From positions 1-11,853 of the forward strand of contig CAMORY010000032.1 of the NCBI GenBank assembly GCA_946624395.1: DNA of 11,853 bases, in the 5' to 3' direction. Positions 6,154 to 11,767 of this stretch are shown here, in pieces (within the stretch, counting starts at the first letter, position 1; each line of letters starts with the position of its first letter). The notes below the pieces were generated by a model that saw only the letters and a program-made list of their open reading frames with translations, was not told where the DNA came from and searched no databases. The stretch comes from an uncultured Clostridia bacterium. Its GTDB lineage: Bacteria; Bacillota; Clostridia; Christensenellales; Borkfalkiaceae. The position numbers and the translations under genes are program-made.

Positions 6154-7086
6154 TCAGTCGGCAAAGAGCGGAGTGGATAAATATCTGTCGCCCGTATCGG
6201 GGAAAAGCACGACTATATTTTTACCCGCGTTCTCTTTACGGCTTGCGAGTTGCACCGCCGCCGCAAGCGCCGCGCCCGAAGAAATGCCGACCAACACCCC
6301 TTCCTTCTTTCCGACCAGTTTGCCGAATTTAAACGCGTCTTCGTTGGATACGGGAATTATTTCGTCGTAAATTTCCGTATCCAGGACGTCGGGAACGAAC
6401 CCCGCGCCTATACCCTGTATCTTGTGAGAACCCGCTTTTCCCGTGGAAAGCACCGCCGAAGTTTCGGGTTCTACCGCCACGACTTTAACGCCCTTATTTT
6501 TGCCCTTTAAAAATTTGCCCGCGCCCGTTATAGTGCCGCCCGTGCCTACGCCCGCGACGAATATGTCGATTTTTCCGTCGGTGTCTTCGTAGATTTCAGG
6601 TCCTGTCGTATCGAAATGCGCCTTGGGGTTAGCGGGATTAATAAACTGCCCCGGAATAAAAGCGTTCGGTATCTCTTTGGCAAGTTCATCCGCCTTGGCG
6701 ATTGCACCTTTCATACCCAAAGCGCCCTCTGTCAGCACGAGTTCCGCGCCGTAAGCCTTCATAATCTGGCGGCGTTCAACGGACATAGTTTCCGGCATCA
6801 CTATTATTATGCGGTAGCCTTTCGCCGCCGCGATGGAAGCTAAGCCTATCCCCGTATTGCCCGAAGTCGGTTCTATTATCACCGAACCTTTCTTTAATTT
6901 GCCCGTTTTTTCCGCGTCTTCTATCATCGCCTTGGCAATACGGTCTTTCACCGACCCCGCTGGGTTAAAATATTCTAATTTTGCGAATATTTTTGCTTTA
7001 AGCCCTAATTCTTTTTCTATATTTTTGAATTCCACAAGCGGCGTTTTGCCAACGAGTTCCGCCGCCGAATTATATATCTTTGCCAT
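6154..7086 (-). CDS. cysK: Cysteine synthase (O-acetylserine sulfhydrylase)
   Basis: PLP enzyme that makes cysteine from O-acetylserine and sulfide; cytoplasmic. At 310 residues it is the standard length. The PLP-binding lysine is Lys47 in NPAGSVKDRIA. The substrate loop is PTSGNTGIGLA (73-83), the phosphate-binding loop GVGTGGTITGAGKFLK (179-194), and the serine motif GISSGAA (267-273). The VMPETMSVERR (96-106) and FPDTGDRYLST (295-305) blocks are also typical of CysK/CysM. It lies 18 bases downstream of metY with its own AAGGAG ribosome site and no promoter between, so the two form one operon ending at the hairpin at 6111-6135. CysK and CysM are hard to separate by eye, and CysK is favoured by length and by the PETMSVERR block. 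Confidence 0.93.
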   Translation of the reverse strand: MAKIYNSAAELVGKTPLVEFKNIEKELGLKAKIFAKLEYFNPAGSVKDRIAKAMIEDAEKTGKLKKGSVIIEPTSGNTGIGLASIAAAKGYRIIIVMPETMSVERRQIMKAYGAELVLTEGALGMKGAIAKADELAKEIPNAFIPGQFINPANPKAHFDTTGPEIYEDTDGKIDIFVAGVGTGGTITGAGKFLKGKNKGVKVVAVEPETSAVLSTGKAGSHKIQGIGAGFVPDVLDTEIYDEIIPVSNEDAFKFGKLVGKKEGVLVGISSGAALAAAVQLASRKENAGKNIVVLFPDTGDRYLSTPLFAD

Positions 7087-7104
7087 TTTTCTATCTCCTT
7101 TTAC

Positions 7105-8388
7105 TTATTTTATTGCCGCAAAACCTTGTTCAAGGTCTGCGATTATGTCGTCTATATGTTCCGTGCCGATTGAAAGCCTTACCGTCGTCGGTCTTATCCC
7201 CGCTTTCAGCAGTTCTTCGGTCGATAGTTGCGAGTGCGTGGTTGACGCGGGGTGAATTACCAGCGATTTTACGTCCGCAACGTTAGCTAAAAGAGAAAAT
7301 ACTTTAAGACTTTCGGTAAACTTTTTCGCCTTTTCTTCGCCGCCCTTTATATCGAAAGTGAATATCGGCGCTGCGCCCTGCGGAAAGTATTTATCGTAAA
7401 GTTCCTTTTGTCTGCCGCTTGCAACGGACGGGTGGTTTACCCTTTCCACTTGCGGGTGGTTTTTAAGAAATTCCACTACTTTTAAAGCGTTTTCAACGTG
7501 CCGCTCTACTCTTAAAGACAGCGTTTCAAGTCCTTGCAACAGCAAAAACGAGTTGAACGGCGAAATTGCCGCGCCTTGGTCTCTCATTAAAGTCGTACGT
7601 AGTTTAAGGATGTACGCAAGATTTCCGCACGCTTTTGTAAACACTACCCCGTGATAGGACGGATTAGGTTTAGAAAGCACGGGGAACTTATCGTTTTGCG
7701 CCCAGTCGAATTTGCCGCCGTCAACGACTACGCCGCCCATGACCGTTCCGTGCCCGCCGATAAACTTTGTCGCCGAGTGAACGACAATATCCGCACCGCG
7801 TTCTATCGGGCGCAAACAATACGGCGTTGCGAAAGTGTTATCCACTATAAGCGGTATGCCGTTTTTATGCGCTACTTCCGCTACCCCTTCTATATCGAGA
7901 ATATCCGAATTCGGATTGCCCAAAGTTTCCGCAAATATAAGTTTGGTGTTGGGCTTAATTGCCTTTGCAAAATTTTCGGGATTAGACGGGTCTACGAAAG
8001 TCGTAGTAAGCCCCTGTTCTTTTAGCGTGTGCGACAGAAGATTGAAAGTGCCGCCGTACACGTTGGACGAAGCGACTATATGGTCGCCCGCCGTCGCTAT
8101 GTTCTGTATCGAATAAGTTATCGCCGCTTGCCCCGAAGCGGTCGCAAGCGCACCCACGCCTCCTTCTAACGCCGCGACGCGCTTTTCAAACACGTCGCTA
8201 GTAGGGTTCATAAGCCGAGTATAAATGTTCCCGCCCTCCGTTAGCCCAAAGCGCGCCGCCGCCTGCGCCGAATCTTTAAACACGTAAGAAGTCGTAGCGT
8301 AGATAGGTACTGCGCGCGCGTCGGTCGTGGGGTCTGCCGTTTCCTGCCCTGCGTGAACTTGCAACGTTTCGAATTTATATTTTAACAT
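7105..8388 (-). CDS. metY: O-acetylhomoserine sulfhydrylase (O-acetylhomoserine aminocarboxypropyltransferase)
   Basis: Cys/Met-metabolism PLP enzyme of 427 residues. It forms homocysteine directly from O-acetylhomoserine and sulfide. The sequence shows FETLQVHAGQE (6-16), the YTRLMNPT loop (56-63), ATASGQAA (82-89), the aspartate contacting the PLP ring (Asp183 in VDNTFATPY) and the PLP lysine Lys208 in VHSATKFIGGHGTVMGG. The C-terminus has SLVIHPASTTHSQL and GIRPTTVRLSIGTEHIDD. Length above 420 and these blocks favour MetY over cystathionine gamma-synthase or beta-lyase, which are about 380-400 residues. It is the first gene of the operon with cysK and has a good AAGGAG ribosome site. A leader of about 188 bases and an operator-like dyad at the start site suggest control by sulfur status. 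Confidence 0.92.
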   Translation of the reverse strand: MLKYKFETLQVHAGQETADPTTDARAVPIYATTSYVFKDSAQAAARFGLTEGGNIYTRLMNPTSDVFEKRVAALEGGVGALATASGQAAITYSIQNIATAGDHIVASSNVYGGTFNLLSHTLKEQGLTTTFVDPSNPENFAKAIKPNTKLIFAETLGNPNSDILDIEGVAEVAHKNGIPLIVDNTFATPYCLRPIERGADIVVHSATKFIGGHGTVMGGVVVDGGKFDWAQNDKFPVLSKPNPSYHGVVFTKACGNLAYILKLRTTLMRDQGAAISPFNSFLLLQGLETLSLRVERHVENALKVVEFLKNHPQVERVNHPSVASGRQKELYDKYFPQGAAPIFTFDIKGGEEKAKKFTESLKVFSLLANVADVKSLVIHPASTTHSQLSTEELLKAGIRPTTVRLSIGTEHIDDIIADLEQGFAAIK

Positions 8389-8461
8389 AATTATCTCCTT
8401 TTTGTAAATGTTTTTTATCTTTTTATATATTTTCCTACCGTTTTAATTCCGAAACGCTCTT

Positions 8462-8518
8462 TCACATTCGCCCGAAACGGAAATTACAACGCAAAATCTC
8501 CACCCAAATTATCGCCAT
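8462..8518 (-). CDS. Possible 18-codon leader peptide upstream of metY
   Basis: In the metY leader, an ATG at 8518 opens an 18-residue frame, MAIIWVEILRCNFRFGRM, ending with TGA. AGGA lies 9 bases before the ATG. The peptide has one Cys and two Met codons. Its end overlaps an imperfect hairpin (AATTTCCG at 8478-8485 with CGGAATT at 8445-8451). The codons are not enriched for Cys or Met as in classical attenuators, so it may be chance. Confidence 0.2.
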   Translation of the reverse strand: MAIIWVEILRCNFRFGRM

Positions 8519-8555
8519 AGCCCTGTTTCCTGCCTTATTCCCTTGCTTTTTGTTT

Positions 8556-8576
8556 AACCCACTTGTCTGGTAGGTT
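8556..8576 (-). promoter_or_regulatory. Putative Rrf2 operator at the metY start site
   Basis: Minus strand dyad AACCTAC-N7-GTGGGTT (AACC-N-AC against GT-N-GGTT), starting at the predicted +1. It contains ACCTAC-N9-GGGT, identical in layout to the site in front of tcdA-rrf2. The position is that of a repressor blocking initiation. Confidence 0.55.
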
Positions 8577-8582
8577 GGTAGT

Positions 8583-8611
8583 ATTATAACACATAGAAAA
8601 CCCCGTGTCAA
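8583..8611 (-). promoter_or_regulatory. Sigma-A promoter of metY-cysK
   Basis: Minus strand: TTGACA (8606-8611), a 17-base spacer, TATAAT (8583-8588). Full consensus. The start site would be near 8576, giving a leader of about 188 bases. The -35 overlaps the terminator hairpin of the upstream gene. Confidence 0.8.
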
Positions 8612-8624
8612 CAAAAACACGGGG
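8601..8624 (-). terminator. Terminator of the islet transcript, overlapping the metY -35
   Basis: CCCCGTGT (8601-8608) and ACACGGGG (8617-8624) pair perfectly around an 8-base loop. On the minus strand TTTTCT follows. It lies 29 bases past the stop of the zinc-ribbon gene. Confidence 0.65.
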
Positions 8625-8646
8625 AGTAGAGAAAAAATTTTTAACA

Positions 8647-8658
8647 AATAGTTTAACT
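8647..8658 (+). repeat. Left 12-base direct repeat of the AT-rich islet
   Basis: AATAGTTTAACT, exactly repeated at 10692-10703. This copy covers the stop codon of the zinc-ribbon gene. The pair brackets all three islet genes. Confidence 0.55.
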
Positions 8659-9504
8659 TTTCTTTTTTCTATACTTAATCGCCATAATAATTATAGCGGC
8701 AATTTCTAAAACACATAACACAATTCCTAAAATTTTTTTTGAATTATTCTCAATAATAAACGCATATATTAAATATATTATTGTACAAAATAAAGCACTA
8801 AGTACCGATGCTAATATCAGTCCAAATCTTTGTTTTAATTTTGTCTGTTTTTCTTCTTCCTTTTTTTCTAATACGTTTTTTCCAAGTTGTATATATAAAC
8901 GGTTTGTTTTTTCTTTCAATTCTAAAAATTCGCTATCAGAACAATTTTTACTGTTAATATATTTTTGCAAACTAGAAATACCGGCAAAATTATATTCAGT
9001 TAAAATTTCCATATTCGATATTCTTATTAATTTGGCATTTAATTTATCTATCAACCGTATTAAATGCCGTCTATTTTCAGGCTTATCCCCAAGAAAATCA
9101 TAATCAATAACATTAAATATGATTTGATATACATCGTGCTTAAAAAATTTTCTTGTACTCAAACGATATTCGGTTAAATATCTCCTTACTAGTAAAGCTT
9201 CGCTATTAGTTGGGTCATACTGTAAAATTTTATTACAATAACTAAAAGCGTCATTATAATACCCCTCCGCAAACGCATCGGACAACAACTCAAAAAACCC
9301 TTCTATTTGATTTTTATTAATGCTGGTGCTATTCGCCGAACCATAAAAATTATTAACAGTCGTTTCATTATGGTTGGTAATATAACTATTGTTTTCTTCT
9401 GTTTTTGCATATAAACTGCCACAATGTGGACATATAAGTTGCCCATTTTCATCTGGTTTTAATATTGCCCCACAATTACTACACTTTAATTCATCTAAAC
9501 CCAT
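8653..9504 (-). CDS. Zinc-ribbon, TPR-like protein with two C-terminal membrane segments, function unknown
   Basis: I do not recognise a named family. The 283 residues start with a zinc ribbon: Cys8-X2-Cys11 and Cys25-X2-Cys28, the latter in CPHCG. A polar linker (36-65) contains TTVNNFYGS. A TPR-like helical pair (about 67-108, with AEGYYNDAFSYCNKILQYDPTNSEAL) follows. A helical middle region runs to a Lys/Glu-rich coiled stretch (198-226), and two hydrophobic segments (about 228-250 and 256-276) end in a basic tail RKKKS. The N-terminal domains are therefore probably cytoplasmic on a membrane hairpin. It begins 17 bases after the nuclease stop with an AAAGGA ribosome site, so the two are one transcript. 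The composition is AT-rich. A role as membrane partner of the nuclease is only suggested by the operon. Confidence 0.75.
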   Translation of the reverse strand: MGLDELKCSNCGAILKPDENGQLICPHCGSLYAKTEENNSYITNHNETTVNNFYGSANSTSINKNQIEGFFELLSDAFAEGYYNDAFSYCNKILQYDPTNSEALLVRRYLTEYRLSTRKFFKHDVYQIIFNVIDYDFLGDKPENRRHLIRLIDKLNAKLIRISNMEILTEYNFAGISSLQKYINSKNCSDSEFLELKEKTNRLYIQLGKNVLEKKEEEKQTKLKQRFGLILASVLSALFCTIIYLIYAFIIENNSKKILGIVLCVLEIAAIIIMAIKYRKKKS

Positions 9505-9521
9505 TTTATTTTTTCCTTTTG

Positions 9522-10376
9522 TTAGTTTTTATTATTTCCAAATGCGCGGGTTGCAAAAACAGTTTTCCAATACATTTCTCTTCGTTGAATATATGATGAG
9601 TTTCCGTCTCTGTTAAAAAAACACTCGATAATTGTAAACGTAAAATTTTCGCCGTAATTTGCGTTTTGATTTATCAGTTCTTTTAACACCACGTCGTCGC
9701 CGTGTCCGTTAGTTTGAACGTATCTTCCCCACCTTTGCCAAACTCCGTCAAAGCCGTACGTGCTGCCGATATAAATTTTTCCCGTCAAATTGTCGGTAAT
9801 TGCGTAAATTGCGTTTACATTTTCCAAAAGCTCACGCCAATTATCAACGTTGCCGTTTATAATTGTTTTTAATTTTTTAAACGACAACGAAATTTTATCG
9901 TAGCCTTCAAAATTTTTATTTATATGTACGTATTTCCGTTCTAAAACGGAAACGACTTTTAACGTTTCTATATTTGAAACAGCAATCTTTGCCTGTTTAG
10001 GTCCTTGCGCTTTTTTGTATTCGATTACAAGCCTTTCAATAAAATGTGAAAATCTGTCTATTCGCCTTAAATCATAAACCTGATGTCCGTCGGCAAAATT
10101 TTGCGTTCCACAATTTTCATACTCCCCCAAAAACAACCATTGATTATATTTTTTATCCCTGTCAAGCCTTATAAACTGTAAACAATATTTCGTATCAATA
10201 TTTCTAAAACTAATAGTTGCACCGCCGTGTTTTTTCCAAGAAATATGTTCCAGAAGACGTGTCTCGTTTTCGTCAAAAGAATATATCTGTTCGTCATTTG
10301 CATTATTTAAACATATAGTCCAATCGTTATATTCGCTTTCAGAAATTGACAATAATTCTTTTAATACTATTTCCAT
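9522..10376 (-). CDS. GIY-YIG nuclease family protein
   Basis: Putative DNA endonuclease of 284 residues. The C-terminal third is a GIY-YIG domain: AIYAIT (189-194) replaces GIY, and KIYIGSTYG (200-208) has YIG. The catalytic-type arginine is in WQRWGRYV (213-220, probably Arg215), and the metal-binding glutamate is Glu267 in RREMYWK. ATRAFGNNKN closes the protein. An alpha-beta N-terminal region (1-160) has motifs QWLFLGEYE (79-87) and FIERLVIEYKK (112-122), and LSFKKLKTII links the two. I recall similar two-part proteins as stand-alone GIY-YIG nucleases in many bacteria, of unproven role. It heads a transcript with the zinc-ribbon gene and is divergent from xre, whose product probably represses it. 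The ribosome site (GGTGG) is modest. Restriction, anti-phage defence or homing-like mobility are all possible. Confidence 0.85.
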   Translation of the reverse strand: MEIVLKELLSISESEYNDWTICLNNANDEQIYSFDENETRLLEHISWKKHGGATISFRNIDTKYCLQFIRLDRDKKYNQWLFLGEYENCGTQNFADGHQVYDLRRIDRFSHFIERLVIEYKKAQGPKQAKIAVSNIETLKVVSVLERKYVHINKNFEGYDKISLSFKKLKTIINGNVDNWRELLENVNAIYAITDNLTGKIYIGSTYGFDGVWQRWGRYVQTNGHGDDVVLKELINQNANYGENFTFTIIECFFNRDGNSSYIQRREMYWKTVFATRAFGNNKN

Positions 10377-10389
10377 AAAACCACCATAA

Positions 10390-10404
10390 ATAGCGTACCG
10401 CTAT
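10390..10404. promoter_or_regulatory. Operator 2 of the xre/nuclease intergenic region
   Basis: Perfect dyad ATAGCG-TAC-CGCTAT. It shares ATAGC-N5-GCTAT with operator 1, and the dyad centres are 32 bp apart. It lies just downstream of the predicted nuclease start site. Confidence 0.6.
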
Positions 10405-10420
10405 ATTTTTACATAGATTA

Positions 10421-10437
10421 TATAGCAAATTGCTATA
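10421..10437. promoter_or_regulatory. Operator 1 of the xre/nuclease intergenic region
   Basis: Perfect 17-base palindrome TATAGCAA-A-TTGCTATA. It lies between the -35 and -10 of the nuclease promoter and overlaps the plus-strand -10 of xre (TATAAT, 10434-10439). It can therefore block both. Confidence 0.7.
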
Positions 10438-10439
10438 AT
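10434..10439 (+). promoter_or_regulatory. -10 box of the xre promoter
   Basis: TATAAT on the plus strand, 23 bases before the xre ATG. The only -35-like sequence is TTTACA at 10408-10413, with an over-long 20-base spacer, so the promoter is probably weak. Operator 1 overlaps it. Confidence 0.45.
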
Positions 10440-10461
10440 TTGTCAATAAAGGGAATAAAAA

Positions 10462-10668
10462 ATGCTACATTTTCAAAAAACTCTATTAGAGTTAAGAAAA
10501 TTAAATAATTTGACGCAAAAACAAGTTGCAAATCAATTAGGCATTTCCCAACCGTCATATATTAGATATGAAAACGGAAAAGCCGAACCATCGCTTGAAA
10601 ATCTAGTAAAACTTGCAGACTTGTTTGACGTATCTATTGACTATTTGTGTGGCAGAAAAGATTATTAA
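10462..10668 (+). CDS. Xre-family (Cro/C1-type) transcriptional regulator
   Basis: Small repressor of 68 residues made almost entirely of one HTH_3 domain. LRKLNNLTQKQVANQLGISQ (11-30) contains the helix-turn-helix. YIRYENGKAEPSLENLVKLA (33-52) is the usual recognition-helix tail, and DVSIDYLCGRKD is the characteristic end. It has no sensor or dimerisation domain beyond the HTH bundle. The start is set by GGGA seven bases before the ATG. The gene is divergent from the nuclease across 85 bases containing two like dyads, so it is expected to repress itself and the nuclease operon. This layout recalls controller proteins of restriction systems and phage-type switches. What lifts repression is not visible. 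Confidence 0.92.
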   Translation: MLHFQKTLLELRKLNNLTQKQVANQLGISQPSYIRYENGKAEPSLENLVKLADLFDVSIDYLCGRKDY

Positions 10669-10692
10669 ACGGCACTTTCAAAGTGCCGTTTA
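10666..10692 (+). terminator. Terminator of xre
   Basis: Perfect 12-bp stem TAAACGGCACTT / AAGTGCCGTTTA around TCA, beginning at the stop codon of xre and followed by an A/T-rich tail. It may also act on the minus strand. Confidence 0.65.
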
Positions 10693-10703
10693 ATAGTTTA
10701 ACT
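10692..10703 (+). repeat. Right 12-base direct repeat of the AT-rich islet
   Basis: AATAGTTTAACT, identical to 8647-8658. Its TTTAACT is the first part of the 18-bp terminator stem at 10697-10736, which suggests that this is the original copy. Confidence 0.55.
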
Positions 10704-10736
10704 ACGCCCGCGGCTTTTGCCGCGGGCGTAGTTAAA
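10697..10736 (-). terminator. Strong hairpin terminator of the rubrerythrin gene
   Basis: TTTAACTACGCCCGCGGC pairs perfectly over 18 bp with 10719-10736 around a TTTT loop. On the minus strand CTATTAAA follows. It sits 28 bases past the rubrerythrin stop, between convergent genes, and could serve both strands. Confidence 0.7.
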
Positions 10737-10764
10737 TGTTTATAAAAACTATAAAAACTGTTTC

Positions 10765-11301
10765 TTAATAATTTTCCGCGGTTATTTCGAAATACGCCTG
10801 CGGGTGCGCGCACACGGGGCACTCTTCGGGGGCTTTTTCGCCGACTACTATATGTCCGCAGTTGCGGCACTCCCACACTTTAACAGAAGATTTTTTGAAC
10901 ACCGCCGCCGTTTCAACGTTCTTTAAAAGAGCGCGGTAGCGTTCTTCGTGGCGTTTTTCAATTAACGCAACGCCGCGGAATTTTGCCGCAAGTTCGGGGA
11001 AGCCTTCTTTTTCAGCGGTTTCCGCAAATTCTTTATACATATCAGTCCACTCGTAATTTTCGCCGTTCGCCGCCGCCGCTAAATTTTCAGCCGTGTCGCC
11101 TATGCCAGCAAGTTCTTTAAACCACATTTTAGCGTGTTCTTTTTCGTTATCCGCGGTTTTTAAAAATATGTCCGCTATCTGCTCGTAGCCTTCTTTTTTG
11201 GCTTTAGAAGCAAAATAGGTATACTTATTTCTCGCTTGCGATTCGCCAGCAAAAGCCGCCTGTAAATTCTTTTCCGTCTGTGTTCCCGAATATTTACCCA
11301 T
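10765..11301 (-). CDS. rbr: Rubrerythrin (diiron peroxidase with C-terminal rubredoxin domain)
   Basis: Reduces hydrogen peroxide to water in the cytoplasm of anaerobes, using electrons passed through its rubredoxin domain. The 178 residues comprise a four-helix ferritin-like domain (1-137) and a rubredoxin-like tail (143-175). The diiron ligands are visible as Glu20 (FAGESQARNKY), Glu53 and His56 (DNEKEHAKMW), Glu94 and Glu97 (EFAETAEKEGF) and the EKRHEERY segment (115-122, Glu115 and His118). The tail has Cys145-X2-Cys148 (CRNCG) and Cys161-X2-Cys164 (CPVCA), which bind one iron. It is transcribed alone, with an AAGGAG ribosome site. No clear PerR box was seen upstream. It marks an anaerobic, oxidative-stress-coping lifestyle. 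Confidence 0.95.
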   Translation of the reverse strand: MGKYSGTQTEKNLQAAFAGESQARNKYTYFASKAKKEGYEQIADIFLKTADNEKEHAKMWFKELAGIGDTAENLAAAANGENYEWTDMYKEFAETAEKEGFPELAAKFRGVALIEKRHEERYRALLKNVETAAVFKKSSVKVWECRNCGHIVVGEKAPEECPVCAHPQAYFEITAENY

Positions 11302-11333
11302 AATTTTTCTCCTTTTCGTTCCGTTTTTGTTTT

Positions 11334-11342
11334 ATTCTAACA
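11334..11342 (-). promoter_or_regulatory. Possible extended -10 promoter of rubrerythrin
   Basis: Minus strand TGTTAGAAT: a TG-N-TAGAAT extended -10 (TAGAAT at 11334-11339), 32 bases before the ATG. No good -35 is present at the usual distance. Confidence 0.4.
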
Positions 11343-11482
11343 TATTTAAGCCGAAAAATAAAGTGATTATCGGTTTTTTTCGCTTTTTCACTAGTATTTC
11401 GTACGATTTTATCCGTTTATATGCCGCCTTAATGCTAAAAATAAATTTTTTTGAAAAATTTGCGTAAAAAGGTCAAAATAAA

Positions 11483-11511
11483 TTGACTTTGTCCGAGATT
11501 TTGGATATAAT
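11483..11511 (+). promoter_or_regulatory. Sigma-A promoter of the tRNA cluster
   Basis: TTGACT (11483-11488), 17 bases, TATAAT (11506-11511). Start site near 11518, about 39 bases before the first tRNA. Confidence 0.75.
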
Positions 11512-11556
11512 ACAAAAGCATTTAGTTGCTTATGTATGTTTTGGCGGAACATAAAT

Positions 11557-11633
11557 GGCGGCGTAGCTTAGATGGTTAGAGCGGCCGGTTCATACCCGGC
11601 AGGTCGGCGGTTCGACTCCACCCGCCGCTACCA
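11557..11633 (+). tRNA. tRNA-Met (CAT anticodon), elongator type
   Basis: Complete 77-base cloverleaf with encoded CCA. The acceptor is GGCGGCG with CGCCGCT, including a G1-U72 pair. The D arm is GCTT...GAGC, the anticodon stem GCCGG/CCGGC with CAT at 11591-11593, and the T loop TTCGACT. The paired first base argues against an initiator tRNA. The T stem has a C51-A63 mismatch. A lysidine-modified tRNA-Ile also reads CAT in DNA, but the acceptor matches elongator tRNA-Met. Confidence 0.9.
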
Positions 11634-11682
11634 ATCCCCGCCAACGGCAAAACAAGCAACAAAAACGCGGCACGATAAACAC

Positions 11683-11719
11683 TCCAAAAAAAGATTTGCA
11701 TAGCAAAGATTTTTTTGGA
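11683..11719 (+). repeat. Hairpin in the tRNA spacer
   Basis: TCCAAAAAAA pairs with TTTTTTTGGA, and TTTGC-ATA-GCAAA pairs inside it, with a two-base internal mismatch (GA/GA). It could be a terminator or processing site after tRNA-Met, although the run of T is inside the stem. Confidence 0.5.
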
Positions 11720-11745
11720 TAAGGAGGAGCCGTCCATAAGACGAA

Positions 11746-11767
11746 GAAATAAGATTTATCTTATTTC
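11746..11767 (+). repeat. Perfect inverted repeat in the tRNA spacer
   Basis: GAAATAAGAT-TT-ATCTTATTTC. It is enclosed by a short outer pairing, CGTCC (11731-11735) with GGACG (11777-11781), so the spacer can fold as nested stems just before tRNA-Glu. Confidence 0.5.

Larger units (their letters stand above)
10417..10446 (-). promoter_or_regulatory. Promoter of the nuclease and zinc-ribbon genes
   Basis: Minus strand: TTGACA (10441-10446), an 18-base spacer, TATAAT (10417-10422). Start site near 10410. Operator 1 fills the spacer, so a bound repressor would exclude RNA polymerase. Confidence 0.65.
8647..10703. mobile_element. Candidate AT-rich genomic islet (zinc-ribbon membrane protein, GIY-YIG nuclease, Xre regulator)
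   Basis: About 2 kb with clearly higher A/T content and A/T-ending codons than the flanking metY-cysK and rubrerythrin genes. It is bracketed by the 12-base direct repeat AATAGTTTAACT. No transposase, integrase or phage gene is inside, so any past movement must have depended on enzymes elsewhere, on the GIY-YIG nuclease or on recombination. The border repeat could be a target-site duplication or a chance match. Confidence 0.4.

Noticed and set aside
8480..8515. A T-box-like GGGTGG in the metY leader
   Set aside because: The T-box core AGGGTGGNACCGCG is not present: GGGTGGAGATTTTGCG lacks the ACC, and no terminator or antiterminator pair or specifier loop is visible.
8462..8647. A 61-codon minus-strand frame upstream of metY
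   Set aside because: It would start in the terminator hairpin region and run through the metY promoter, operator and leader, and its predicted protein looks random. Only the internal 18-codon frame at 8462-8518 has a plausible ribosome site.
9692..9860. Intron or homing endonuclease reading of the GIY-YIG gene
   Set aside because: The gene is not inside an interrupted host gene, and no group I intron core is seen around it.
8653..10668. Classical type II toxin-antitoxin or restriction-modification system
   Set aside because: There is no methyltransferase, and Xre is divergent from the other two genes, not in a short toxin-antitoxin pair.
10634..10876. An 80-codon minus-strand frame across the xre and rubrerythrin ends
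   Set aside because: It spans two terminators and overlaps the rubredoxin tail of rubrerythrin in another frame. The translation is low-complexity and basic.
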